Part shown: piece after piece, positions 55,301-64,000 of the stretch | Layout: each line of letters opens with the position of its first letter | Position numbering within the stretch: position 1 is the stretch's first letter | Source of the DNA: FEN-1297 sp963843605 | GTDB taxonomy: Bacteria; Bacteroidota; Ignavibacteria; Ignavibacteriales; Ignavibacteriaceae | Assembly: GCA_963843605.1 (NCBI GenBank) | Contig: CAWJLA010000010.1 | Coordinates: forward strand, 372,001-436,000 | DNA length: 64,000 bases | Direction: 5' to 3' | Made by a program: the position numbers and the translations under genes | Notes under the pieces: model-generated | What the model saw: only the letters and a program-made list of their open reading frames with translations | What the model was told of the DNA's origin: nothing | Databases searched by the model: none

Positions 55301-55564
55301 AATACGGATGTTCTTTATCAGAATTATCCGAATCCATTTAATCCGAGTACTCAAATTACATTTTATCTTAAGAACAGTTCATTTGTAAATTTAAGTATCT
55401 ACAATTCACTCGGGCAAAAAGTATCAAACTTGCTGAACCGCTATCTAAAAAACGGAGAGCATTCTATTAGTTGGGACGCCAGTCATTTTGCAAGCGGAAT
55501 ATATTTCTATGTTTTAAGAACCGGCGGTCAAACTTTTTCAAATAAAATGATTTTTTTAAAATAA
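52371..55564 (+). CDS. Multidomain T9SS-secreted enzyme with helical domain, Ig/PKD-like domains and LamG domain (two frameshifts)
   Basis: Corrected length about 1063 residues. Order: signal peptide ending NYSQQ; a helical catalytic-like domain (about 35-480) rich in Trp and acidic pairs (SSNVIDDFWYETMPNVFFYEL, HDEPEAAGAISW, GNWGGYDVDGLIGE; quoted in part); two Ig/PKD-like beta domains, each with a DTLSYLWKASKG or DSLSYNWNSSKG type repeat; a LamG/concanavalin-like domain (LTAYYTFSGNADDASGYNNNG, partly quoted); and a sorting domain YPNPFNPSTQI. Frames break at the T-run 53828-53831 and TT 54378-54379, one surplus base each. The helical domain was not recognised. Confidence 0.7.
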
Positions 55565-55571
55565 GGATCCT

Positions 55572-58025
55572 ATGCGAAATAAATATTATATATATGATGA
55601 TTGGAAATTAAAAATCGATCCGGCTTCATATTCCTCTCTACTAAACAAAAAAGTTATTAAGGCGAAAGAATGGATAGAAGCCGAGATTCCGGGAACAGTT
55701 CATACGGATTTATTAAAATCTGAAATAATCCCGGATCCGTTCTTTGCTGACAATGAATTAAGACTGCAATGGATAAGCGAATCCGACTGGATATATAAAA
55801 CTCAATTTAATTTCCCGAAAGATTTTAATAAAGATGAACCTGTTTATTTGGTCTTTGACGGCATCGATACGATTGCAGATATTTTTTTTAACAATATTAA
55901 AATAGGACATGCGGAAAACATGTTCCTGAAATATGAATTTGATATATCAAGTCAAATCAAAAAAAAGAAAAATGAATTACATATAAATTTCAAGTCAGCC
56001 TTAAAATACGGGCGTTCGCTGGAGGATAAATTCGGTGTTCTGCCGGTTGCTTTGAACTCGGAAAGAGTCTATATCCGGAAGGCACAATACTCTTTCGGAT
56101 GGGATTGGGGACCTGAATTTGCAACCGTAGGAATTTGGAAAAATGTTTATTTAACTCAAAAGCCGGAATACTGGATTGAAAATATAAAATTTGATACTAT
56201 AGAAATTGACAGCAGTAAAGCCATTTGTGAAGCACGGACAACTTTGAATAGGGACATCGGAGCAGAAAATAAGGTGGTCTTTCACTTAAGCATCGGTGAA
56301 AAGACAATTATAAAAACCGTAACCGGCGGCGGGTCTGAAATCAAAACTCAACTGGAAGTACCGGAACCGGAACTATGGTGGCCAAATAATTATGGTGCGC
56401 AAAATCTCTATCTTCTTAAAATACAAATTATAAATCCGGAAGGTAATATAATTGATGAATCCTTAAGAAAAGTAGGTATAAGAAAAATAGAATTAATACT
56501 TGAAGATAACGGACAGCCTCAATTCAGGTTCAACGTAAACGGAAATCCTGTTTTTGCTAAAGGCGCAAACTGGATACCGTCGGATTCGTTTATTCCGCGG
56601 ATCCCTGAGTCGAAATACAGGTATCTTATAGAAGCCGCAAAGAAAGCCAATATGAATATATTAAGAGTATGGGGCGGCGGATTTTATGAAAACGAGATTT
56701 TTTATGAATTATGCGATGAATTGGGGTTGATGGTATGGCAGGATTTTATGTTCGCCTGCGCTTCATATCCGGAACACGATTCATTTATAGAAAATGTAAA
56801 AGAGGAAATATTACAAAACGTCAACACGCTTCAACATCACGCTTGTCTTGCAATATGGTGCGGAAATAACGAGAATGAATGGATATGGTACAGGGAAAAC
56901 GGAACAAGCTGTAAGAATATGCCGGGATATAGAATTTATCATGAAGTTATTCCCGGTTTAATAAAGCAGCTTGATCCGCTGAGACCGTACTGGCCTTCAA
57001 GCCCGTTCGGCAACGATGAAGATCCCGACTCGGAAGCAAGTGGCAACAGACACCAGTGGGATATCTGGAGCTCCTGGACGGACTACACGAAGGTTGTCAA
57101 AGATGAAAGCCTTTTCGTAACCGAATTCGGTTTTCAAAGTTCTGCCTGCACGGATACAATAAAAAAAATACTGCCTAAAGCAGAACGTAATTCCCAAAGC
57201 CGGCTGTTTGAATTTCATAATAAACAAATTGAAGGTCCGGAAAGATTGTTCAAATTTATGTCGGCCCATTTACCGGTAAGGACCGGAATGGATGATTTTG
57301 TTTATCTAACTCAGCTGAACCAGGGACTTGCGTTAAGAGAATGCGTTGAACACTGGCAAGCCAGGTTTCCCAGGAGCAACGGTTCGATTATCTGGCAGCT
57401 TAACGATTGCTGGCCGGTTGCCAGCTGGTCATTGATAGATTCCGGACTTATGCCGAAACTTTCTTACTACATGGTGAAGAGATCGTTCAACCCTGAACTT
57501 ATATTTTTTTTAAAACAAAACGGAAGCCTTAAAATATCCGTGAGAAACAGCGGACTTAAAAACTTTTCTGGTATACTTGAAATTAAATATGTCGGCTTGC
57601 CTTCTTCCGAAATTGAAAACGTAGGTTCAAAAAAAATAAAAATTGATTCATTGAAATCCCGTGAAATTTTCAGTCTTAGGATTCCGGAAGAACTTAAAGA
57701 GGGAAAGGCTATTATCATCGCTACCCTGTTTAACGAAAATAATGAACGAATAAACAGAAACTTTTATAAGGAAACCGAATGGAAATATATTCGACTGCCG
57801 GATGCCGTAATCAATACTTCTTACTTGCGTAAAAAAGAAATATTAAAAGTTAAAGCAGACAAGCCGGCGTTTTTCGTCCATCTGGAAAATAGTTCCGCAG
57901 AGTTTGAAGACAACGGGTTTATACTGCTGCCGGGCGAAGAAATGCAAGTTGGAATTAAGATTAAGAACAAAAAGACATTTAAGAAAAAATTTGTTGTTAA
58001 TTCTCTTAATCAATATTTGAAATAA
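55572..58025 (+). CDS. GH2 beta-mannosidase
   Basis: 817 residues. It releases beta-mannose from the non-reducing end of manno-oligosaccharides. GH2 order: N-terminal jelly roll (DWKLKID...; IPGTVHTDLL), Ig-like domain, TIM barrel and C-terminal beta domains. Family landmarks: QYSFGWDWGPEFATVGIW, NMNILRVWGGGFYE, acid/base Glu434 in WCGNNENEW, and nucleophile Glu518 in FVTEFGFQS. No signal peptide, so it is probably cytoplasmic and works on imported oligosaccharides. Starts seven bases after the previous stop. Confidence 0.95.
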   Translation: MRNKYYIYDDWKLKIDPASYSSLLNKKVIKAKEWIEAEIPGTVHTDLLKSEIIPDPFFADNELRLQWISESDWIYKTQFNFPKDFNKDEPVYLVFDGIDTIADIFFNNIKIGHAENMFLKYEFDISSQIKKKKNELHINFKSALKYGRSLEDKFGVLPVALNSERVYIRKAQYSFGWDWGPEFATVGIWKNVYLTQKPEYWIENIKFDTIEIDSSKAICEARTTLNRDIGAENKVVFHLSIGEKTIIKTVTGGGSEIKTQLEVPEPELWWPNNYGAQNLYLLKIQIINPEGNIIDESLRKVGIRKIELILEDNGQPQFRFNVNGNPVFAKGANWIPSDSFIPRIPESKYRYLIEAAKKANMNILRVWGGGFYENEIFYELCDELGLMVWQDFMFACASYPEHDSFIENVKEEILQNVNTLQHHACLAIWCGNNENEWIWYRENGTSCKNMPGYRIYHEVIPGLIKQLDPLRPYWPSSPFGNDEDPDSEASGNRHQWDIWSSWTDYTKVVKDESLFVTEFGFQSSACTDTIKKILPKAERNSQSRLFEFHNKQIEGPERLFKFMSAHLPVRTGMDDFVYLTQLNQGLALRECVEHWQARFPRSNGSIIWQLNDCWPVASWSLIDSGLMPKLSYYMVKRSFNPELIFFLKQNGSLKISVRNSGLKNFSGILEIKYVGLPSSEIENVGSKKIKIDSLKSREIFSLRIPEELKEGKAIIIATLFNENNERINRNFYKETEWKYIRLPDAVINTSYLRKKEILKVKADKPAFFVHLENSSAEFEDNGFILLPGEEMQVGIKIKNKKTFKKKFVVNSLNQYLK

Positions 58026-58055
58026 GATAAATAAACCGTATGCACCGGAGATAGA

Positions 58056-60629
58056 ATGAAATTGAAATTATTTGTGCTCGCTTTTATTAGCTGTCAGCTA
58101 GTTATTTTTGTCAGAATAAATGCTCAATCACTTAATAATGATTTAAAGGATAAGCTGGAAATAAATTTTAAAGGCGATGCCCAGGTTGAGGTCGGCAATG
58201 CATATGTAGGTGTAGAAATGCATCATAGCTCAATTTTACCCGAGAGGATCAGTTTCTATTATCCTGTAGCTAATAGTATCGATCTAAGTACCGATTATTT
58301 TCACCGGGATACAACATATATTATGAAATTGGGATTGAAGATAGGCAACGGTAAAAAAGAATGGCTGGGTATCAAACCATATAAATTTAACTTAACACCT
58401 TACGAAGTAACTTATAAAAGCAGAGATGAAAAAAAATCGATAGTTGTCTCGTACAGATTTTGTAAAGAATATCCGGCTATGGTTGTTACTTATGAAATTA
58501 CAAATAATACGGGTGTAAACAACGAGTTTGAATTTTATACGCATTTGGAAACATCCCTGCATACCAGTCATACCTATGCACTGAAAGATAAGGCCGAGAC
58601 TTATTATGATTCAGCAGTCGGCGGTATATACGCATCTTTTGACGATAAGGAAACTCAGGATGCCCGGGTGTTTGTTATTAACGCGGGAGAGAAACCTTAC
58701 AGCTTCAGTACAGATGGGAATTTGAGTTATTCTGCAGAACCGCGTGCGGATTACTGGTTCAATCACAATGGAAAGTTGCCGGAGAAAGTATACCGTAAGG
58801 AAAATCGGGGAATCCCTGCTGCAGAATTTTTATACAAGAAGGAATTAAAACCTTCGGGTAAGATGATAATAACTCAGATCATCGGGCAATGCAAAAAAAA
58901 CGAAATAAAAAAATTATCAAAGGAACTAGTTCAAAATTATAAAGCATCAGTTAGAAATTATGAACAATACGTTCTGGACTATGTTAAATACGGATCTTTT
59001 AATTCAGGTGATGAGGTTATAGATCAGTCGTATTTGTGGGCAAAGGCGATGCTTGCCGTTGATAAGCATTATATCGACGGCGAAATACGGCCTATGCCGT
59101 GCCCGGCCGAATATAATTTCTATTTCACACATGACGTTCTTTTGACCGATCTTGCTGCCGTTAATTTCGACCTTGGCAGGGTGAAGAATGATCTGGAGTA
59201 TACGATAGATCATGCGAATAAAGATAAAGTAATTCCGCATGCCTATTACTGGAAAGACAGCAGCTATGTAACCGAAGATGCTGTCTCAGATAATTGGAAT
59301 CATTTCTGGTTTATTATCGTTTCGGCTTCTTATCTCAGGCATTCCGGAGATATCACCATGCTGAAAAAACTTTACCCGTATATTACCGAAAGCCTGAAGC
59401 TTTCGTTAACGAATATGAAAGACAGTCTCATGTGGGCCTCTAGACCGGATTGGTGGGATATAGGCAAAAACTACGGACCGAGAGTTTATACCACGGCTCT
59501 AGAAATAAAAGCGCTTAACGATTATAATTATATCTCTTCGGAAATAAAAGAGAACTCAGAAAACCTCGCAGCTAATGAATTGCTGGCAAAAAAAATGAAA
59601 AATAAACTCAACGATTTTTTCTGGTCGCATAAATTCGGGTATTTAATGAATTACCTTAGCGACGGATCCGTTGATCCGCATTACTATATCGGATCTTTTG
59701 TAGCCGCATATTTAAATTATTTAAACGACGATAAAATATCGGAATTAGTAAACACCGCTCGAAATAAAATGCTCGATCAGAAAGTGGGTGTTTATAATGC
59801 TTTCCCCATGGATTTTGAAAAACTGAAAAACTTCTGGCACTTTGCGGATGATGAACAGGGACAGCCGTTTCTGTATATGAACGGCGGCATATGGCCGCAC
59901 GGAAACGCCTGGTATTCGCTTGCTTTAATTTCGGCGGGGAAAAGAAAAGAAGCGTTAAAGTTTATAAAAAACGTTATGACTGTTAAAGGAATTATGAGCG
60001 GACCGAACGGTCAGCCGGCCATGTATGAAGTAAGGAACGGGGATTATCATGATTCTTCAGTTTACGGTAAAATAGACAAACCGGAATTTATGTGGGCCGC
60101 AGCATGGTATATAAACAGTATTTATAATTTATTCGGTATACATGAGAACTCGTGGAATATCGGCTTATCGCCTTATCTGTACAACGATCAAAAGCAATGC
60201 GGCTTTACTTTAACATCCGGCGGAAATGTTTTTAATGTGAAAACCTCCGGCAAAGGCAAATTTATTGAATATGTAAAACTGGACGGCAAGATTTATCCTT
60301 CAGCAGTTCTTCCAGCGGATGTTAAGGAATTAAAAAATGTCGAAGTTAAAATGGGAGATCCCGTCATACCTTACGTTTCCGGTACAAATTCCATATTAAG
60401 AAATGCCGAATATTCAAGTAAAGACGGAGTTCTGAATATTATTCTTAAATCTTTCAGCAGACATCAAATTGAAACATCGGTGATATCCCGGGAGAAACCT
60501 AAATCCGTCAGCATAGACGGCATAGATGCGAATAATAATTTTTCATGTATAAAAGACGGCGGTATTTATAAAATTCATATCAATTCTAAATCTGAAAACG
60601 AAGAAGAAAATCTAAAAATTAAATTTTAA
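58056..60629 (+). CDS. Exported (alpha/alpha)6-barrel glycoside hydrolase-like protein, family not recognised
   Basis: 857 residues. Signal peptide ending RINAQ; an N-terminal beta-sandwich (about 25-280) that includes VGNAYVGVEMHHSS; and a helical-barrel domain (about 310-760) with PMPCPAEYNFYFTHDVLL, ASRPDWWDIGKNYGPR, NGGIWPHGNAWYSLA and MWAAAWYINSIYNLFG. A C-terminal beta domain follows. NGGIWPHGN resembles the catalytic-domain signature of GH94-like phosphorylases and related clan members. The signal peptide argues for a periplasmic hydrolase, not a phosphorylase. Candidate acidic residues cluster in EDAVSDNWNHFW and DEQGQPF. Substrate inferred from context only. Confidence 0.7.
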   Translation: MKLKLFVLAFISCQLVIFVRINAQSLNNDLKDKLEINFKGDAQVEVGNAYVGVEMHHSSILPERISFYYPVANSIDLSTDYFHRDTTYIMKLGLKIGNGKKEWLGIKPYKFNLTPYEVTYKSRDEKKSIVVSYRFCKEYPAMVVTYEITNNTGVNNEFEFYTHLETSLHTSHTYALKDKAETYYDSAVGGIYASFDDKETQDARVFVINAGEKPYSFSTDGNLSYSAEPRADYWFNHNGKLPEKVYRKENRGIPAAEFLYKKELKPSGKMIITQIIGQCKKNEIKKLSKELVQNYKASVRNYEQYVLDYVKYGSFNSGDEVIDQSYLWAKAMLAVDKHYIDGEIRPMPCPAEYNFYFTHDVLLTDLAAVNFDLGRVKNDLEYTIDHANKDKVIPHAYYWKDSSYVTEDAVSDNWNHFWFIIVSASYLRHSGDITMLKKLYPYITESLKLSLTNMKDSLMWASRPDWWDIGKNYGPRVYTTALEIKALNDYNYISSEIKENSENLAANELLAKKMKNKLNDFFWSHKFGYLMNYLSDGSVDPHYYIGSFVAAYLNYLNDDKISELVNTARNKMLDQKVGVYNAFPMDFEKLKNFWHFADDEQGQPFLYMNGGIWPHGNAWYSLALISAGKRKEALKFIKNVMTVKGIMSGPNGQPAMYEVRNGDYHDSSVYGKIDKPEFMWAAAWYINSIYNLFGIHENSWNIGLSPYLYNDQKQCGFTLTSGGNVFNVKTSGKGKFIEYVKLDGKIYPSAVLPADVKELKNVEVKMGDPVIPYVSGTNSILRNAEYSSKDGVLNIILKSFSRHQIETSVISREKPKSVSIDGIDANNNFSCIKDGGIYKIHINSKSENEEENLKIKF

Positions 60630-60686
60630 ATAAGAAAAAAATAATTTGTATTATACATTTGGTTAAAAAGAATTTACAGGCATTTT

Positions 60687-61793
60687 ATGGCAGAAGTTGC
60701 ATTAAGAAATATTTCCAAATCTTATGACGGAAAAACATTCGCGGTGAAGGATGTTAATATTGAAATAAAGGACAGAGAGTTTGTTGTACTGGTTGGACCT
60801 TCGGGCTGCGGCAAATCTACAACTTTAAGAATGATTGCCGGACTTGAAGAGATTTCCGATGGGGAGCTTTTAATCGACAATAAGAAGGTTAATGATATTT
60901 CGCCTAAAGACAGAGATATCGCAATGGTATTTCAGAATTATGCTCTTTATCCTCATATGACTGTTTATGAAAATATGGCATTCGGATTAAAGATGAGAAA
61001 ATTTTCCAAAAAAGATATTGAAGAAAGAGTTACCGATACGGCAAGAATTCTGGAATTGGAACCTTATCTTCAAAGAAAACCGAAAGCTCTTTCCGGCGGC
61101 CAGAGGCAGCGCGTTGCTCTCGGCAGGGCTATTGTGAGAAAACCGAAAGTGTTTTTATTTGACGAACCTCTTAGTAATCTCGATGCAAAGATGCGAGTTC
61201 AGATGAGGACTGAAATATCCAGACTGCATAAAAAACTTAACACAACAATGATTTATGTTACTCATGATCAGACCGAAGCGATGACAATGGGTGATAAGAT
61301 AGTGATAATGAAAGACGGATTAGTAAACCAGATAGATTCCCCGCTAAATCTTTATAATTACCCGAAGAATAAATTTGTGGCCGGTTTTATAGGCAGTCCG
61401 TCGATGAATTTTTTAGAAGGAAAAATTATAAAAGAAAACAGACTTATATTTAAAAGTAACAAGGGGGAATTGCAGCTCAGTATTCCTGAAAATCTTCACA
61501 ACAGAGCGGAGAGTTATTTTAATAAAAATGTCTTCGCCGGTATTCGCCCCGAAGATATCCGCGACGTTTCCAGTAGTACGAGTCAGTCGTTAGCAGATAA
61601 ACTGACCGTAAAGCTTGATGTAGTTGAGCCGATGGGAAATGAAATATTCCTGTACTTCCAGATTGAGGGGAATCAGTTCGTAGCAAGAACCCCTGCCGGA
61701 GAAATACCAAGGTATGGTTCAGAAAAAACTTTATTCTTTGATGTCTCCAAACTGCATCTTTTTAATAAAGAAACCGAAGAAGCAATTAGGTAA
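60687..61793 (+). CDS. ABC sugar importer ATPase (MsmX/UgpC/MalK type)
   Basis: 368 residues. Walker A GPSGCGKST, Q-loop FQNYALYPHMTVYEN, signature LSGGQRQRVALGRA, Walker B VFLFDEPLSNLDAKMR and switch TMIYVTHDQTEAMTMGD are all intact. A C-terminal TOBE-like regulatory domain (about 240-368) has GIRPEDI and PMGNEIFLYF. It powers the importer whose binding protein and permeases lie at 45.6-48.6 kb, 12 kb upstream. Such ATPases often serve several importers. Confidence 0.93.
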   Translation: MAEVALRNISKSYDGKTFAVKDVNIEIKDREFVVLVGPSGCGKSTTLRMIAGLEEISDGELLIDNKKVNDISPKDRDIAMVFQNYALYPHMTVYENMAFGLKMRKFSKKDIEERVTDTARILELEPYLQRKPKALSGGQRQRVALGRAIVRKPKVFLFDEPLSNLDAKMRVQMRTEISRLHKKLNTTMIYVTHDQTEAMTMGDKIVIMKDGLVNQIDSPLNLYNYPKNKFVAGFIGSPSMNFLEGKIIKENRLIFKSNKGELQLSIPENLHNRAESYFNKNVFAGIRPEDIRDVSSSTSQSLADKLTVKLDVVEPMGNEIFLYFQIEGNQFVARTPAGEIPRYGSEKTLFFDVSKLHLFNKETEEAIR

Positions 61794-62118
61794 TATTATA
61801 AAATACGCAAGCCGGATGGCTATGACTTTTATTCAAGCTTAATTGATAATATAAATGTTCGATATATAAAATCAATTTATTCTTGCAATTGTTGTAATAA
61901 GGGGATACCTTTTGTTTCGAATTCATCGGGGATTGACTTAAATCCGGTATCAAGGGGCATTCGGAAAGACAACTCTAAGATTTCCTGAAATATTTTATTA
62001 TAATCAAAATAGACGAGGGTTTATTATTACTGATAATCAATATTTCCGAATTAAAAAATCAAAGGTTCAGCTTTTTATTCGTATTAAAAGGATATCAATC
62101 TGCGCACTATTTTTATCG
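61794..62118. other. Spacer downstream of the ABC ATPase
   Basis: 325 bases. A small hairpin (AGCC-GGAT-GGCT) lies near 61812. The frame of the next gene stays open for over 100 bases before its first ATG, so its true start may lie in this spacer. No RNA was seen. Confidence 0.3.
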
Positions 62119-63414
62119 ATGTATATTTTAACCGATGTTTCCGTATGCGATGAAACAAAGTTAATGGATTACAGTTTATTCGTTGAATCTGTTATTCCTC
62201 AGGGAATTTGTGCAGATAGTAAAGGGAATGTTTTTGTTACTTCCGTAAATCCGGATAACGCATTTCAAAATCTGATAACAAAATATTCACCGAAAGGAGA
62301 TATTATTAAGCAGAATATAACTGATCTATTTGGTTATATTGAATATAATCCTACACTGGATAAAATATTTCTATTGAATAACCAGCAATTCTATCTAATC
62401 GACCCCGTTGATTTATCGGTTTCTTCATATATTGATATTACAACACTTAATGTTGATATAGATAATATTTATGATATTGCAACGGGATTAAAGTTCCCGA
62501 TGTATATTAATGCTGGCAGTGCTGCTTATCAGGACTTTGATCTGTTTCAGCGCGGAGATCAACTTGATATTTTTGTCTCTGGATTTCATCAAGCATGGCA
62601 CTTTATCCTTCGTATAAGAGTCATTGACCAAGACATACAATCTGCTAAAGTTGCCATTGCGTCCGGATCTGTCCTCTCACCTCCGGATAATTCACCGCAC
62701 GGCGTTGCCGTAAATTCAAAGGGATTAGTTCTGACTACGTTGGGCTGGACAGGGAAAGTAGCTAATGTAGACCGCGGTGCGGTCTTCGGTGCAGACTTTC
62801 CGGAGGATAAAACGCAGACTCCTGTATTTCTGTTCGATGAATATCAGACTTTCAGCAGCAGGGGAATGACCTGCGATAACAACGATAATTATTATATTGC
62901 AACCGGATGGTGCGGAAGCGGAGTAGCCGGCGGCGGAGCATCGATTATAATAGTGGTGCCTGCCTCTCTTGCAAAAACTTATAGCTTTTCGTTCCGATCG
63001 CTATACGCAAACCCGCGCGATATTACTTTTAATACATATAATAAAAATCTTTATATATCCGACAGCAATACCGATATTTTTAGCGAAGAAGACGTAATAT
63101 GGGTTATGCCTGATGTTTCGGTAGGCGTTATTAAAAATGAAAATTATCCCGGGCAGTTTCTATTAATGCAGAATTATCCGAATCCTTTTAATCCATGTAC
63201 AACAATAGGGTATTCAATTGCGAACTCAGCTTATGTAACATTGAAAATTTATGATATATTGGGGAAAGAAATTACTACGCTTATAAATGAAGATCAATTA
63301 CCTGGCGTATACCGGGTAGATTTTAACGGTAAAAATATTTCTAGCGGGATTTATTTCTATCAAATAACTGCCGGAAATTTTACAGATACCAAAAAGTTAC
63401 TTCTCCTGAAATAA
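62119..63414 (+). CDS. T9SS-secreted beta-propeller-like protein (start uncertain)
   Basis: 431 residues from the ATG. NHL/propeller-like short repeats such as PQGICADSKGNVFVTS, PHGVAVNSKGLVL and NPRDITFNTYNKNLYIS run from about 30 to 330, and a full sorting domain follows (YPNPFNPCTTIGYSI, GIYFYQITAGN). The ATG lies in the middle of a hydrophobic stretch: reading upstream in frame gives RIKRISICALFLSM, which looks like the signal peptide start but has no ATG, GTG or TTG. A rare ATT/ATA start or an indel is likely. It is exported, with unknown ligand. Confidence 0.65.
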   Translation: MYILTDVSVCDETKLMDYSLFVESVIPQGICADSKGNVFVTSVNPDNAFQNLITKYSPKGDIIKQNITDLFGYIEYNPTLDKIFLLNNQQFYLIDPVDLSVSSYIDITTLNVDIDNIYDIATGLKFPMYINAGSAAYQDFDLFQRGDQLDIFVSGFHQAWHFILRIRVIDQDIQSAKVAIASGSVLSPPDNSPHGVAVNSKGLVLTTLGWTGKVANVDRGAVFGADFPEDKTQTPVFLFDEYQTFSSRGMTCDNNDNYYIATGWCGSGVAGGGASIIIVVPASLAKTYSFSFRSLYANPRDITFNTYNKNLYISDSNTDIFSEEDVIWVMPDVSVGVIKNENYPGQFLLMQNYPNPFNPCTTIGYSIANSAYVTLKIYDILGKEITTLINEDQLPGVYRVDFNGKNISSGIYFYQITAGNFTDTKKLLLLK

Positions 63415-63591
63415 ATGAGTCGTTATTTGTCTGCGGTACCTTAAATAATATTTTTCTGCCTTTATTTCCTAATAATATAATTAAAGCGGATGCCTGATTT
63501 TCGTTAGCTGTATATCAATTTTAATTAAAATTATTTTTGTACAGTAATGATCTCCGCAAATTTGGATACCATAAATTTGATTTCTGAAAAA

Positions 63592-64000
63592 TTAAAAATT
63601 CATTTCCGCCTCAAGACTAAAAAATCGACTGGAAAATATAACCGGTACACCTACAGGCTGCCTTGTTTGAGGGAATACATGATACCAGTTATATGTAGCA
63701 ATATTATTTTTGTTGAAAATATTAAAAACTTCTGCAATTAAAACTAAGTTTGTTTTCTCTCCCATGATGAACTTGTATGATAATCCCATGTCTGTTCTAA
63801 AATAGAAAGGAATTGTCCAGCTTTTTGAATAATCAACCTGAATAAAGTATTTATTAGTAGCCGGATCTTTAACGGCGATTCTCGGGTGATAAAGAAATCC
63901 CGAACCGAATAAGAACCGGACATGAGCCTGAAAGTTCTTATGCTTTTTCGCTCTGTCCTGCAAAAAAACTTTTAATGTATGTCTTTGGTCTAACAGTCTT
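63592..64000 (-). CDS. TonB-dependent receptor, C-terminal part (continues beyond window)
   Basis: About 136 residues read leftward, with an open frame to the window edge. RHTLKVFLQDRAKKHKNF, AHVRFLFGSGFLYHPR, DMGLSYKF and VLIAEVFNIFNKNNI are typical last barrel strands, and the chain ends EMNF with terminal Phe. The apparent start at 63963 is a TTG inside the barrel, so the gene is larger. It converges on the propeller gene, with an ordinary 177-base spacer between stops. Confidence 0.8.
   Translation of the reverse strand, partial: RLLDQRHTLKVFLQDRAKKHKNFQAHVRFLFGSGFLYHPRIAVKDPATNKYFIQVDYSKSWTIPFYFRTDMGLSYKFIMGEKTNLVLIAEVFNIFNKNNIATYNWYHVFPQTRQPVGVPVIFSSRFFSLEAEMNF

Noticed and set aside
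1..64000. CRISPR arrays, tRNA, rRNA, intact insertion sequences
   Set aside because: No spaced direct repeats, cloverleaf-like sequences, rRNA landmarks or transposase motifs were found by reading the intergenic regions.

Overview
The window reads as an AT-rich, free-living Gram-negative bacterium of the Ignavibacteria / Bacteroidota-Chlorobi lineage (inference). The evidence is several secreted proteins ending in a Por-secretion (T9SS) C-terminal sorting domain with a PNPFNP box, PorV/PorQ-like outer-membrane proteins, a TonB receptor with an N-terminal carboxypeptidase-regulatory-like domain, a glgA gene followed by a DUF4270-like lipoprotein, and a histone-H1-like small protein. No rRNA, tRNA, CRISPR array or intact transposase was found.

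Layout. 0-16 kb is mostly housekeeping: mltG (with a chorismate-mutase-like N-terminus), Ig-like lipoprotein, hutI and a SPOR lipoprotein (leftward), a glgA-gmhB-DUF4270-OMP-TPR operon, glyA, tatC, a polyprenyl synthase, and a leftward hisA-cNMP-uspA group. 16-25 kb holds an internally deleted acyl-CoA dehydrogenase remnant, a hydrolase, bioY, a membrane-anchored Fe-S oxidoreductase likely linking ETF to menaquinone, an Hc1-like protein, a CapA-like protein, and an arsR-OYE-doxX operon with two matching operator-like sites. 25-32 kb is accessory: a repetitive His-rich protein, a plant-type acyl-ACP desaturase, a B12-radical-SAM enzyme and a NarL-type regulator, among decayed gene fragments.

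32-62 kb is a long rightward carbohydrate-utilisation locus, best explained as beta-mannan/manno-oligosaccharide use (inference from GH2 beta-mannosidase and two GH130 genes). It starts with a LacI regulator behind nested palindromic operators. It then encodes a zinc dehydrogenase, a duplicated T9SS-secreted protein, a TonB receptor / giant secreted protein / PorV-like / PPIase-like quartet, an ABC sugar importer (binding protein, two permeases, and an ATPase 12 kb further on), two GH130 enzymes, two unassigned helical-barrel enzymes, a multidomain secreted enzyme, and the GH2 beta-mannosidase. No SusD homologue or endo-mannanase was recognised. The right edge carries another T9SS protein and the C-terminus of a second TonB receptor.

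Quality note. At least eight otherwise intact genes (tatC, uspA, bioY, the OYE gene, the malG-like permease, the first GH130, and the genes at 51.0 and 52.4 kb) are broken by single-base indels, mostly in homopolymers. This looks more like sequencing error than biology, so they are reported as whole genes with the break point given.
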